Made by a program: the position numbers and the translations under genes. Below are positions 1 to 12,302 of a stretch of DNA of 64,000 nt, in pieces. The notes beneath the pieces were generated by a model. That model was not told where the DNA came from and did no database searches. It saw only the letters and a list, made by a program, of their open reading frames with translations. This DNA comes from Chiua virens (Eukaryota; Basidiomycota; Agaricomycetes; Boletales; Boletaceae): assembly GCA_019787685.1 (NCBI GenBank), contig JAHNUO010000037.1, positions 186,001 to 250,000 of the forward strand. The letters are read 5' to 3'. The first letter of the stretch is position 1. Each line of letters starts with the position of its first letter.

Positions 1-832
1 CATTAATTCCGTTTTGTGTTTCTATTTTTGCGTAGGTACTTAGAGAGCGCGAAGTGCACCTCGTTCAGAGTGCCAGTTCATTATGGAATACATCCTTGTG
101 CCGCCCCGCGTCACTATAGACGTAAAATGACATGTCGCATCATTTTGCGATGGCGGCGGGGCACACGTCTTGTCGATGCTTCCCCCCTTCTCTCTTTCCC
201 TCCGCCATTTTTCTGCATCTCCCCATGAACCTTGTGGAACAAGGTCAGGGTTTTCCCGCTGTGTGTGCATCGCACGAACGCTAATTGTAGGATCCGGGAA
301 TGTGGCTTGCAGTGTGTTCAAGTTGTCGGAACTACTCAGTCCCAGCTTATTCCGAGGGGTGACTCTAGCACTCCGCGATGACATATTTGCAATCAACTGT
401 TACGGTTTGTGACAGGGTTGAATGCTCAAGGACTTGAATCTGGCAGCTCATCTGATTATGATCGACAGCTGGGTGCAGCGCCTGCTGTCGTCAATTACTC
501 CCACCCCGCAAAACTTGGATGAGGGCTTCCTCCGCGCTGGGGCTCTGGGGCAAAACGAGATCCATTGCCGATTCGCGGGATCCAAGGCGAGTGGAGAAGT
601 ATAAAGCTTGGGTGGAGGACTCGCCGAGTTTTCCTCAGCGAGCACGCCAGTCGAGTTTTTCCTTCCACCCACCCACGCCTTCTTCTTCCTTTACACGTCT
701 TTCTGCCTCTACTTTCAACTTATCCTAATCTATCCTAATCCCGTGAGCTCCTGTTCGCGTTCCTGCTGTGTCGTGCATTTCTGACTCGAGTGTATCTGCC
801 TGTGTGGGGACAGACTAGTTGGTCCCCTTTAA
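1..832. other. unassigned upstream region
   Basis: No open frame here shows a recognisable domain, codon pattern or splice-linked chain. Pyrimidine-rich stretches near 660-730 and a TTTAAA element just before the ATG at 833 may belong to the promoter and 5' leader of the small cysteine-rich gene that follows. The short frames on both strands look like chance frames. Confidence 0.4.
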
Positions 833-1197
833 ATGTGCTACCGGGAGATGCAATGTATCGAATTCTCTTGTGGACACAAAGAACCTTACACCGAGAGCAA
901 GGTGACGCTTTGCTTCTTCGGATAGCTCCAGTTTTGTTTTCTAACTGATTTCTTCTCAAGGTCGATTGCGGGTCCAATCGATGTCGGTACAGCGCTCAGC
1001 ACGTGCGGCCATGTATCGGATGCTCGACGACGTGCTCGCAAATGTCCGTTGCTCTCTGGCTATGTTAGCGCGGGGATCAATCAGGCTGACATACGCTATT
1101 ACTCCACTTTTCTAGGATGGGCAGGGCCAACCCTAAAGTAGGCCAAAGAAGGGACACGATATGCCCTCATTGTGCTAGACTAGCCCAGGCGACATGA
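833..1197 (+). CDS. small cysteine-rich protein, three exons
   Basis: I read exons 833-901, 961-1043 and 1116-1197, joined by introns 902-960 (GTGACG...AAG) and 1044-1115 (GTCCGT...TAG). The product is about 79 residues. It begins MCYREMQC, continues with FSCGHKEPY and VDCGSNRC, then CIGCSTTC, and ends with CPHCARLAQAT. Eleven cysteines and two histidines are spaced in C-x(2-4)-C pairs (CIGC, CPHC), which suggests a small zinc-binding or disulfide-rich fold. There is no signal peptide, so cytoplasmic or nuclear zinc binding seems likelier than secretion. Short proteins starting MCYRE...CGH occur in basidiomycetes as uncharacterised families; I recognise the style but know no function. Support comes from cysteine spacing continuing in frame across both introns. 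The weak point is the second donor, GTCCGT, which is not a strong consensus. Confidence 0.55.
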
Positions 1198-2510
1198 AGG
1201 GTTGTCCGCTCGTTTCTTTTTGCCTATCCTATCTGTTTTCACCTATCCCATCCCTCGGCCTAATGGTCCATGTTTGTCCGCGTGATGTATCATATATCAA
1301 TGATGTCTATTATTCTATTTTTCCCCTGTCGCAACGTGAGCTTAGTTCTCCTTCCAGTGCGCTCCTTGTGGGTGCTTGTGGATTTTGATGTCCGATCTGC
1401 AGCTGAGTACCGAGTGACGATCATGCGTAGTAGTTCGTGCCGCGCGTCGACAATGAGGGGAGCAATGGCTGTGATTGAATCCGTCATCTTAGCGGCAACG
1501 TGCGGGCAAGGCCGAATATCCCGACGATTCGGAACACGTGGCGAGCCAACTGGACTTCTGGCCAGGGTTTTAAGTAAGACTCACGATAGGGAAGTCAGGT
1601 TGAGGGTGCGGGTGGAGTGTGCGACAGAGTTTCGTCTGATTTTGAAAATGCGTGAGTGGTAAGTGGATCAAGGATGATGCGACATGCGCAGCTGTGGGAT
1701 TTGGCTTCGTTTTGGCAGTGGCCCATCAACCATGATGCACAGAAAAGAAGGGATTCAAAGTAGGGGGAAAGACGTGGTGCAGCCCTGACTCAGCCCTAAG
1801 ACTGCCTGTTGTTTCGGCTTCTGGACTGGCCTGGTGACCCGGGAATTCCGAATTCGAAGAAGCGGAATTGTCGGGGTACCCAGGGATTTAGGAAGTGCCA
1901 TCGCTATTGCATGACGGCGGAGAGCTGCTGAGGCTGCGGTTGTGATTGCAAAGTCGGATAGAAGCAGTGGCGTGTGGGTTGGATCACCCCTCTGCTGCTG
2001 CGACCGCGTCCACTCACCACCTCAGGGTCAGACCCCATGAGTCATTAATCCATTCGTTGAACGTTTGGCCCGACTTAGTGGCGTTATTCAGGTCGGCGAT
2101 CCGGGACCCAAAAGTTGACAGCAACACATGATTTGGACGAAGAACACGCTGGTACCGCCGACGGTGGACCGTCAAAGTGTGTAGCGATTCAAATTTACCA
2201 ACCTGACAACATGAAAGACAAAGATAAAAATGAGACACAGCTAGGAATCAAAGTCGTGTGACCTTTTTGAATATAATGGATCATGATTTCAGAGACAGGG
2301 GTTTATTTCCTATACATTGACAAGGCATGTTGATAGATAGGAATTAGACTCTACAACCTCTGATAACGCCCACCCGGGTCAGACCGGCCATTCTGACGCA
2401 CTCAGATCCACCGACAAACAGCCCAGAAACTGTATTCCGCGTGGCCCCATCGGTCTTCCAAATTTCTGCCAACACACCGAACAAACACCCACTCGGACCA
2501 AGATCGATTC
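1198..2510. other. intergenic, nothing recognised
   Basis: About 1.3 kb without a supportable gene. The longest frame (1270-1662, plus) has no domain-like composition and no splice-linked continuation. The 3' part presumably holds the promoter and leader of the URC4-like gene. Confidence 0.4.
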
Positions 2511-4583
2511 ATGGCGATTCGACCGGACCAGGATTCTCCTCGTGCACAGGCCATGTCTTTGCGCACCCTTCCAGCCATCAGAGCACGGTGTGCTCGGGTA
2601 CACGATCTCGCGGAAAAGGGTGCGCTGCAGTATTTTGATTACTACCCCGGAAGGCTGGACGCCGTGATTGAGTTTTGTGCGTCCATCATGGAGGTACGTC
2701 ACTTTTCAGGTGCACCCTGTTGTCGACTACTAGCCTCCACCTCTCTTTCTTTCCCCCATTTGTGTTCCATGTCGTATTGACGCTCCTTCTGTTCACCAAT
2801 TTAGAGAGATTTTGCCAACGCGTTCGCTAAGGTAAGCCGGTGAGCCCTTGACACATTCCCCGCTCTGTTCCCGAGTCCGTCCTCCCCCCGCCAAAGAGGC
2901 CAAGACACCTACGTCTCACATGTCACGTTTCGGTCCACGTCATCATGACGACGTACAGATGCTAGATCGCAATCTCCATTCCATTGCCACTATCCGTCTC
3001 ACATGATCTCATTACTTGGTGTTGTGCTGACATCTCTTCCGCCCTGCATTTCTCCCGCAGATACCTCCTCATGGCCGTTGGCGCCATCTCGATGCCGGCA
3101 GACCTCGCATCGCACCCCTCCTCCAAGTCTGGACCGACGCTGGCATCGATACCATTGAGCAATGCAAACGCCTCCTGGATCTCTTCCTTGTCTCCGTCCT
3201 GCTCGATGCCGGGGCCGGAAATGCGTGGAAGTACACTGAACCAGGCACGAGCGAGGCGTTTGCGCGCTCAGAAGGTCTCGGCGTCGCAAGCGTGCACATG
3301 TTCACAACGGGTCTTTTTTCCGGGTCTGTGGAACAGCCCTGTCGAGTGGATGGTGAGTTTCAACCCTTTTTTGTTTTTTGGACTTCAAATGATCACCGGG
3401 TATCGATACACCAGCGCAGGGACTTGCCCGCATCACCGTCGATAAAGTCTCCGAAGCTATGCAAGTCAGCGTCGCAAACCCGATGGTCGGGCTCGAAGGC
3501 CGAACCGCACTCCTAGTCAACCTCAGCACTGCACTCTGTTCGAACCCCCAAATTTTCGGACAAAATGCCAGGCCGGGAAACATGCTCGGTAAGTCACATC
3601 ACAATGCACTTTCATAAGTTCTCCAAATACCCCGTTTATTGACCCTCTCGGCGCGTCATCATGTCGTTGTCACATCGGTTGCCTCACTTAGCCTGGTCCC
3701 CACTTTTTTTTTTCAACCCTGAAATGTCATGACTGACGCATTCTCTAACACAGATTTCCTCGATGCGCAGTCCAAGTTGGACGGTTCCACGCGTCGGGTA
3801 CACATTGCCGCACTCTGGTCTGTCCTCATTGAGGGTCTCTCTCCCATCTGGCCCTCCAGGCTTACGTTGGACGGCGTCCCCCTCGGTGACGTCTGGCCCT
3901 GCCCGGCGCTCAAAGGTCATCAAACTAGCAAAGACCAAGACAAACCTGACAACAAGAGCAGCGACGACGTGGACCCCGACACGCTCGTCCCGTTCCACAA
4001 GCTCACCGGCTGGATCACATACAGCCTCATCGAGCCCATCCAGAGGCTGTTAGGATGGTCGTTTGATGGCGTAGAGGATTTGACGGGGTTACCCGAATAC
4101 CGCAACGGTCAGCGATTGGTCGATGATCCTTGCGGGCCACACGTCTGACGATCCTTCCTGATGCTGACGTCTTTTTTTGCCCACAACCGCACGCACGCGC
4201 ACACACATATGACACGCATACAACAGGTGGCCTGTTGGTTGATTTCGGTGTATTGACCCTTCGCCCAGGCGTTGTCGCACCAGATGGGAGCGGCATGCCG
4301 CGCCTACCGCCGTCCCACCCAGCCGTAGTCGAGTGGCGCGCCATGACGGTCATCGAACTGTGGGTCCATTTGATGCATGACTCAAGCGACTCATAATGTT
4401 TTATTCAGAGATCGGATCGCCGACGGTCTTCGGAAGAAGTACAACCTCGATAGGGAATCGCTCACGTTAGCACAGGTGTTGGAGAGTGCAACCTGGAAAG
4501 GCGGTCGGGAGATCGCGAAGAAGCTCCGCCCGTCCACGGGAGGACCTCCCATCGAAATCATTAGCGACGGAACGGTCTTTTAA
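2511..4583 (+). CDS. URC4: URC4/urg3-type uracil catabolism protein (DUF1688)
   Basis: The spliced product is about 445 residues, the usual length for DUF1688 proteins. These are needed for the fungal URC route of pyrimidine breakdown, which uses uracil as a nitrogen source (URC4 in Lachancea, urg3 in fission yeast). The order of motifs fits: LRTLPAIRARC, LDAVIEFCASIM, a tiny exon RDFANAFAK, IPPHGRWRHLDAGRPR, LLDAGAGNAWKYTEPG, GLARITVDKVSEAMQVS, NPMVGLEGR, YSLIEPI and GLPEYRNGGLLVDFGVL. Introns I place include 2694-2804 and 2832-3060, plus ones near 3350, 3590, 4110 and 4362; reading frame is kept through all of them. The start at 2511 is the first ATG in frame; the later ATG in AMSLRT is an alternative. 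The last exon ends IEIISDGTVF. It is convergent with the permease downstream. The exact enzymatic activity of this family is not established to my knowledge. Confidence 0.88.
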
Positions 4584-4748
4584 AATGCGCATGAAGAGTG
4601 AAATGCCTTAGATCGACCTCGGAGAGAGAAAGTCAGGACGGATCAAGTGCGTGCGATGTGTTCAGACTGTGGTAATAGTGTACGTGAAGTTGCCGGTTGG
4701 GTGTTTGAGCAAGTTGTACATTTATTCATGAAAACTCAAATGTCACTT

Positions 4749-7450
4749 TCAATGGCGTTTGAGTTCCTTTGCGAGTCGATAAGAAAGAATAAGTGCTACT
4801 GCAGCTGCGACACCACCTAATCTGAACAGAATATGGAATAAGCAAATGATGTGCCGGACAGAGAAAACGAACAAGGCGTACCGAAAGATGATTGCTATTG
4901 AGTTAGGGCTCGCCTTTGCAGAGTCGTCCGAACGGGGGAACAACCTTGCGGCATCCTGCGAAGCGGGGGTGGCCATGCCGTCACCAGGCTGTTCCGTGGT
5001 ACTAGCGTGTCCATGCAAGACGGATTTCTCCGGATCAAAGATAGCGAATATAATCGATGCCAGACCCGTCACAAGGAACTGGGGGACGACGATAAACATG
5101 TTGTGAATACCCTGGAGAGCCGGTACGAGGGTATGTATGTAGACATATGGGGAAACAAGGCAAAAGGAAGGAAAGAAGATGGAGGTGAGTCGCAAGATCC
5201 GGTAAATATCAACAAGGTGATGGGGATACGCACGATAATGGCACCTGCTTGGGTACTCAGACCACCGGCTGACTTGGTTACTGACTCAGATCTCGACGTC
5301 ATCACATTCCCTTCAAAGCGAGCCGCATTGACTATGTCAATCCTGCTGACGCGTGCCCGCGCGTTTCCCATCCCAATGCTCCTCGGACGCGGATCGCGTT
5401 CATCGTCTTCATCGTCTCGAGGGTAGCCATTGAGAATATCCTCCTCCTCCTCGAGATCGGCTCGAAAAAGTTGCTCGGTCACTTCATCCGCGTTATGTTC
5501 GATGTCATCACGTGGGAGCAGCGTGTGTGTCGAACGCGTGTCAGCAAGATGGATTGACCCGGCATCGTCTGAGGCTGGGTGGGATAGAATTGCCTCTCCG
5601 AGCTAGTGGTGCCATTGAAATACGGGGTAAAAACGGGATGATGCAGTCCTCTAATCACCACTTACCAAGGCAAAAGGCGCCCACTGCGTAACTGCCCAGC
5701 AGAATCCAGTGGCAGATATGATGAAGGTTGCACCGGATACGGTAGACGTGATGCTGCATTTTCAAAGATGGAAAGGGTAGAAATAGATACGTCAATTGTC
5801 AGAAGATCGCCACCGATGTGAACAGTATAGAAGAGTAATGAACGTACAATGTGGCAGCCATGCACATAGCAAAAATAAAGTGGGAGAATGCCCACAAACT
5901 TGCCAAATGCATCTGAACACGTTCCAACCATGTCTTCTGTGTTGGTCGAGGGGGGCTGGAGGGATGCCCGGCTCGCTGTGGAACAATGAAGGAGGGCATC
6001 ACGATGTTGGCTATCAGAGACACCAGAGCACTGTAAAACAAGGCTCGTGTACCCAGCCGCGTGGCTTCGGCATCAAGAACGATCGCAGCATGAGCGTTTT
6101 CGGGAATAGGCGAGGATTTCTTGTGAAGGTCACCAATGTACACTGTCGAGTAGAACAGGACTGGGAACCAACCCAACCATGCACTGGGCAAGATCAGGAC
6201 GAGAGATGGGTATGAAATGAGAGACGCACAAAAATTGGATCCAACACTGCGGATACAAGTTACTGTAGATTCCGAAACGAGAAAATGAGAACGTACAATC
6301 CGTCTGATGTCACTAGGAAGTCTCACGAGGGTTTCCCATAGTTCTTTTAGCTCCCGTCGAACCCCCTTGGGTCCACTTCTGCGAAGAACATGAGTGGAAT
6401 GTATGTCACGAAAGCGAGACCATACGAGGAGCTGAGCAAGACACGCTCTTTTACGTGAAAACACATCCATGCCTGTGTCAAGAACAACAGAGATGCTGCA
6501 ATGACGGAAAGGGCTTCTAATTGGGCACTCCCTAAAAAGGGGAAAAATTGCAGGAGATTGAGATTCCCGCTGGAATGGATGATGAGAAGCATTCGGCGTC
6601 CGGAAACGGTGCATACTCACACGAAAAATCCAGCAACGCTTCCAATTGCCAGCATGCTGGCTGCCCAAGCATTACCCGCAGGTTGCTTGGCAGTGGGTAA
6701 GGTATCCACGAGTAAGGCACGATCGAGAGCTTGAACTAAACAAAGATAAGACTAGGGTACGTTGGAAGATTTACGACACTCGCCAGCATTGATAGAAAAG
6801 TCTATACAATAGATGGAGAAGATAGCCAACCAGATGGTGAGGTGGTCGTTCTCGTGAAGGTGAGTCAATCCTGTGACAAAAAATGTGTGCAAAGGGACAA
6901 CTTACTGAGGGTGAATTGAGCCTGGTAAATATCGTCGCGAGCTGTCTGGTGAATCCGAGGAGAAGGGTTGCGAATGCACATAGCATGGCGCCAACTAGGA
7001 TGAAGGGTCGCCGCCGCCCGAACCGAGATTTGGAGTTGTCGGCGAGGATACCTGGTAACATATGGTAAAGAATTGGAAGTGATGATCGAACACTGAGACG
7101 TGCCTATCATAGGCTGCACGATAAGACCAGAAAGTGGACCCGCGAGGAAGACGATAGCCATAAGCGACTTTGACAGGCCAAGAGAAAGCAGGTACGGTGA
7201 GGCTGCATGACGTCAGTAACATGTTTGAAATGACCCACAACTGCCCACCATAGGACATCTCCACCGACCAAAGCATTTGCACGCCAAGCAGACCGACAGT
7301 CAGCGATGGTAGCTGGGCCCAACGCGGGCCAATTACGCGGGCAGAACCGGCCCAACGACGGTTATGAACATCCTCAGACTCGTCGCCAATGGGTACCGCA
7401 GAGAATCCTGTCATGGACGTGTATAGGACGCGTCTTTTTAGTGAGCTCAC
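4749..7450 (-). CDS. MFS sucrose/general alpha-glucoside permease (GPH/SUT type)
   Basis: Reading minus-strand exons in order gives a 12-helix transporter of the glycoside-pentoside-hexuronide/SUT group, related to fission yeast Sut1. Visible landmarks are WSVEMSYG in helix 1, FLAGPLSGLIVQPMIG, ILADNSKSRFGRRRPFILVGA (the GRRRP loop typical of SUT proteins), VQALDRALLVDTLP, NAWAASMLAIGSVAG and a C-terminal part with FIVVPQFLVTGLASIIFAIFDP. A long acidic cytoplasmic loop (LEEEEDILNGYPRDDEDDERD) separates the last helices. At least nine short introns interrupt it, many falling between helices. The protein should import sucrose, maltose or other alpha-glucosides with protons at the plasma membrane. 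I take the start at 7450; the ATG at 7414 (MTGFSAVPIGDES) is an alternative. It is divergent from ETF-QO across 155 bp. Confidence 0.85.
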
Positions 7451-7605
7451 GAGTCAGTGTTTACAAAATTCTACCAACTTGGTGCCGTCACTGCTGCTGT
7501 CGCGTAAGTAGGCTAGCGGTGCGTGACGCTGACACATGTGACGTGTCACTGTTACACTGTATCAAATGAAAGTGTACAAGATAGTATTAGCTCTCGTTAG
7601 GTTTC
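7451..7605. promoter_or_regulatory. shared divergent promoter, permease / ETF-QO
   Basis: Only 155 bp separate the start codons of the permease (minus) and ETF-QO (plus), so both promoters must lie here or overlap the 5' ends. No clear TATA box or operator was identified; the inference rests on spacing alone. Confidence 0.4.
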
Positions 7606-9635
7606 ATGTTGGCTTGTGTCAGGCGGCGATTAGCCTGGGCTGGCTCACGCCGCGCTTTCCATGTCGCTCTACCGCGACGGAGGGAACCATTTGATCCAGC
7701 GAACGTCGAGCGAATCTCGGAGGACGTCGATGTTTGCATCGTCGGTGCAGGTCCTGCTGGTCTCAGTGCTGCCATACGTCTCAAGCAACTCGAACAGGAG
7801 AAGGGGAAAGATTTCCGAGTCGTCGTCCTCGAAAAAGGTGGCGAAGTGGGTCCGTCCATGTTCGTATCACCGTTCATGTGTTATTCACTGACTCCTGTTC
7901 GGCAAAGGTTCACATATTCTTTCTGGAGCTGTCATAGAGCCGCGCGCTCTCAACGAACTCCTTCCTGACTGGCCCTCGAGGGATGACCATCCCCTCAAAC
8001 AGCCTGCAACGTCCTCGACTATGCGATTCCTCACCAGGAATTACTCCTTTCCCATTCCGCACCCGCCACAGATGGCCAATGACGGCAACTACATCACTTC
8101 GCTCTCGCAGTTCACAGCTTGGCTGGGGACCATCGCCGAGGAGCTTGGTGTGGAAGTTTATCCCGGCTTTGCCGGCGCTGGTATCGTGTATAGCGAAGAC
8201 GGTAACAGCGTAGCTGGCATACGGACCAACGAAGTCGGTCTCGACAAGCAAGGCCGTATGAAAGAAACATTCGAACCCGGCATGGAATTCCGCGCCAAGG
8301 TCACGCTCATTGCTGAAGGCGCACATGGCTCCCTTTCGAAGGAGCTCATACGCAAGTTCGAACTGCGCAAGGACGCCGATCCTCAGACTTATGGTATTGG
8401 TCTCAAGGAGGTCTGGCGCGTAGACCCGAACCAGTATAGACCGGGCGAGGTCGTGCATACCATGGGTTGGCCACTGGACTACCTGACTTATGGTGGAGGT
8501 TGGGTATACCACATGGCAGACGGACTTGTCAGCCTTGGTTTGGTCATCGGACTCGACTACGCGAATCCATACCTCAGTCCGTACAGGGAACTGCAGGTAA
8601 GTCTTGTGCATCTTCGTGCGCTATACTCTAGTCTAAGACTGGATTCAGCGCATGAAACATCACCCTTACTTTGCCGAACTACTGTCTGGTTCCTCGACAC
8701 GCATTGCTTATGGCGCTCGCTCGTTGAACGAAGGCGGTTTACAATCCATTCCCAAACTTGACTTTCCAGGTGGAGCTTTGATCGGATGTTCCGCCGGGTT
8801 TGTCAACATCGCGAAAATCAAGGGCACACACAATGCTATGAAGACCGGCATGCTTGCAGCAGAAGCTGCTGCAGAGGTGCTAACAGAATCAAACGTCACC
8901 GGTTCTCCCAATGACATGACAAAGTACGACACCGCCGTCCGGAATAGCTGGGTGTGGTCAGATCTTCGCGAAGTGCGCAATTTGCGTGCGAGTTTCAACA
9001 CAACACTGGGCGTATGGGGTGGTATAGCCTACTCGGGCGTGGACTCGCTCATCCTCAAAGGCCGGACACCGTGGACGTTTCGCAACAAGACCAAGAGTTC
9101 GGACGCTGACCATACGCTGACGGCCAGTCACGTCAAGCCCATTGACTATCCGCCACCTCAACCGCCTCTATCAACCGATCTGCTGACATCGTTATCACTG
9201 ACGGGAACTAATCACGCCGAGGACCAACCCATCCATCTACGCGTTTGCAGGGACGGTGTCGAAGACATGGCGGCAAGGAAAGAACACGTTCGCAGAAACG
9301 TAGGCGAGTACGTCGGTCTCCTTCAGCGCGCATGTCCTGCGGGTGTATACGAGTACATCGAGGATGAAGCGGTATCCAAGGAAGAAGGGTGGGATGGTAA
9401 GAAGCTCGTCATTAATTCACAAGTAAGCAGCTTGGTTTATGGCATTTTCGGAACGATTGGTTGATCTGGATCACAGAACTGTATTCATTGCAAGCTGTGC
9501 GATATCAAAGTGCCTACTCAAGATATCACATGGACGGTGCCTGAGGGCGGAGGGGGTCCTAAATACAGTAAGTTGGACTCAGATTGATGTCCGTCTCGCT
9601 CGAACATAGCTAACATTGACATAGCCATCACATAG
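7606..9635 (+). CDS. ETFDH: electron transfer flavoprotein-ubiquinone oxidoreductase (ETF-QO)
   Basis: This mitochondrial inner-membrane enzyme passes electrons from ETF, fed by fatty-acid and amino-acid dehydrogenases, to ubiquinone. The roughly 600-residue product starts with an arginine-rich, acid-free presequence ([20 protein letters not shown]), a good mitochondrial target signal. The FAD-binding [19 protein letters not shown] follows, then [20 protein letters not shown], the ubiquinone-site stretch [19 protein letters not shown], and [28 protein letters not shown]. The 4Fe-4S module has [10 protein letters not shown] followed by [11 protein letters not shown], giving the four expected cysteines. 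Introns lie near 7856-7908, 8596-8648, 9424-9475 and 9570-9624. The last exon is only 11 nt (encodes the end of KYTIT plus stop), which I accept because it restores the family's C-terminus. Confidence 0.95.
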
Positions 9636-10687
9636 TTGTCGCACGATACATGATGCGCAATACACGATGACCTCAGCCATGAGATGTTTGTGGAATGACT
9701 TCGATTCCAAAATGGTGCCAACAACGCCAGCTGGAATACACTGACAACATCTACCAAGTTTTAAGAGTGCAAGGATAGCTTTTCTCTGCAGTTCAAGTTC
9801 CATCTGCTCGCAAGCTTCAATGGTGGGAGGACAGCACTCGGTCGTCTTGTCGAGAAATCATGAAATGTGGTCGTTTCCGCTCTCTAGTGGAGTAGTTCAT
9901 CATCCATTTTACATCGCGAGAATATTATTCGCATGAAGAATTCGGAATGAGCACCCAGGGGCCCTTCGGCTGCGCTAAAAAACACGTTCCTGGTGGCGAA
10001 GGATGCTACCAATAGGGCAAGCGGCTGCTAACCTCTTCGCTACCTTATGTCACAGCGACGCCGGCCTTGTGCAGGTGGTCATCGTCAATAGAGTTTGCTT
10101 CAGCTCCTTTGAGAGTAAGTGGTGCTTCATTTCTGTATTGCAGTGGGCCGCTTGTAAGTGGGCAATATTACCTCTCGCACCGGGTAGGTTACTTAGTCTT
10201 TAATTGCAGCTGGTTAGCGAAGCTGGACCTCCGTTATATTGCGGACGTTTCATATCGTGCCTTCAATGCAAACACTGGTCTTCATCGTGGACATTGCGTG
10301 GGGTCTAGCATCATATGCGTTCATTCCTCTGCAGCCCTGAAGCAAAAAATTTGTCAAAAATAGAAGCAACGTAGTATGTATAAGTTCGTTTCAAGGGCGA
10401 ATCGGATCAGATCCGCTAATTACAGCAATCAAGTGAACTTAAGCCTATAAATCATCGTCGTCTGTCAAGCGTCCATCCACCACGAGGGCATGAGGCATGT
10501 CCCATGAGCCATTCAAATCCCTCCTTTGACATAAAGAATTACACCCTGGAGAACGTTCAAAGGCCTGGTCCGGGATGTTAACGTTCATTCACTGGTAGCG
10601 TCTTGCGTTCATTTGAACGAGATGCTTGTCTTGCTAAGGTTCATCTGATAGGGGTCTCTTGACTGATATCCAAAGATTGTACGTCAT
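9636..10687. other. intergenic between ETF-QO and the accessory cluster
   Basis: About 1 kb separates the conserved left flank from the accessory cluster. No gene, repeat or promoter element could be supported. It marks the left border of the lineage-specific region. Confidence 0.4.
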
Positions 10688-12302
10688 TTAGAACGTTGTG
10701 GCCTGTTTCCGTGGTTGTCTCTCGCCAACGAAATCTGTTGGCTGCATGTCGCACCGACCTTCATGGTTCTTTTTCCTTGGCAAGATCTCGTGCGAGACTT
10801 TTGAAGGCCGACCATCTACGACCACTCCCGCCGTCTTCCCGGCCGTTCGCGACATCTCTCCGTCTTGAGTCGTCCTGGCCCTAAACTCCAATACTCCCTG
10901 ATGTGTATCCACACCGCTCTGGATGACGTCCGAACATTGAATATCAAGCTGAGCCTCCATCGATGACGCTCTCCCCGCAACCCTTGACTGCATGTGACCT
11001 GAGGTTTCGGTGACATTCTTCCTAGGCTGGCGGTTTTCTTCAGCCAAGTCTGGGGGTTGGACGCCCTCCGGGCCACCTGGCATCCCTCTCTCTACGACCT
11101 CACTATCTTTCTTCCTGGGTTGTCTCTCGTGAATTGAAATGAGCGGGCCTTCCAGACGTTGAACGATGTCCCGAGTTTCTGGTACTGGTGTATTTTGATG
11201 ATTGCCTGCCTGTGAGTCACCACTATCTTTCTTCCTCGGTTCCTTCTCCTGACTGGCAAGGGCCAGGGGTACCGGTAAAACTTGAACATTATTGGGAACT
11301 TGATCGATCATTGTCAACGTTTTTTCCGCCCGCGTGTTCTGGCGCTTCATCAGTGGTAGTCTCTGCGGACTATCGTCCGAGGGCTCGAGAGCGTCCGATA
11401 CGGTTGGCAACATCTTCTGAACGTTTGAAAGACTAGAGCCCTTTTGTCTTCTCTCCTTTATCGACTCTATGTCCGACAGGGAAACCTCCACCCGTGTCAA
11501 CAACTTCTCCGAACCAACAAGCGTTGGCAATGTTTTCTGCCCGAGGTCTGAAGGTCCAGAGTGCTCGGCGTGCTCCCTCTCCTTCACCAACCGATTTTCG
11601 TCCATGTCTGACGGCAAAACCTCCACCCATGTCAGTATCTTCTCCCGATCAACACGCGAAGTTTGAGCGTCCCGATTGCCCGAGGGCTGGAACCCGTCTG
11701 GCACCATTGGCAACGCCTTCTGCCCGACATCTGAAGGCCTAGCGTGCTCACGCTCGCTCTTCTTTGCCAACAGATCACTGTCTGTATCCAGCGACGAAAC
11801 CTCCGGCCGTCCCGACATCTTCTCCGGATCAACAGGGGGAAGCCGACCGTTTACCCCTTTCTCCGAGGGTTGAAGCCCGGCTGAGACCATTGGCAAGCTC
11901 TTCTGCTGGAAATCTGAAGGCACAAAGTGCTCGTTCTCGCTCTCCTTCGCCAACCAACCATCGTCTATCATGGTGTCTGACCGCGAAACTTCCGCTAGTG
12001 TGGATATCTTCTCCCGGTTAACATGTGACTCCCGAGCATCTACCGACACAACCATCCCATTCTCTTGCCAGGACGTCCCCTGACTCATAGGCATGCTGTT
12101 GGCTGCCTCGGCTGGAGTTTGCGGGTAGGCACCTGGTATCCGAGTCTGAGGACCGTTCTCCGTCAGTTAACCAAAGCTGCAAGGAGATCGGCGTTGGCCA
12201 CTTACATACCTCAAAGGAGATCCTTGGACTCGAAAGGCGTTTCTGGGACCGCCTTTTGCGGAAAAAGGAGCATGACAGCAAACCGCCGAGACAACCGCAC
12301 AT
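10688..12302 (-). CDS. basic, repetitive, probably disordered protein with MCGC N-terminus
   Basis: Exon 1 (12205-12302) encodes MCGCLGGLLSCSFFRKRRSQKR..., and splices from a GTAAGT donor across 12133-12204 into a long exon, giving about 513 residues. The N-terminus has cysteines at 2, 4 and 11 followed by a basic patch, the pattern of a palmitoylated membrane tether. The middle carries four to five degenerate repeats of roughly 45-50 residues built on DREKI-T-VEVS-SD, then EHA-PSD-GQK-LPMV-DG-QPS. The C-terminal half repeats a short motif QPRKK or PRKK about six times. Composition is rich in S, E, K and P with almost no hydrophobic core, so I predict disorder. No homologous family is recognised. 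It is the last gene of a run on the minus strand with the new-domain membrane protein and an Hsp70-like gene upstream. Confidence 0.6.
11380..12060 (-). repeat. degenerate tandem repeats inside the repetitive protein gene
   Basis: Four to five copies of a roughly 140-150 nt unit sit in the coding sequence. Shared words on the plus strand are TTGGCAA near each LPMV codon block, TCTGAAGG (the PSD block) and ATCTTCTCC (the DREKI block). Copies differ by substitutions and small length changes, always keeping frame, which points to selection on the protein rather than simple DNA slippage. Confidence 0.55.

Noticed and set aside
5799..6668. 289-residue continuous minus-strand frame as one exon of the permease
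   Set aside because: Only parts match transporter helices; the stretches between, such as around 6240-6300, are stop-free intron sequence with good splice sites.
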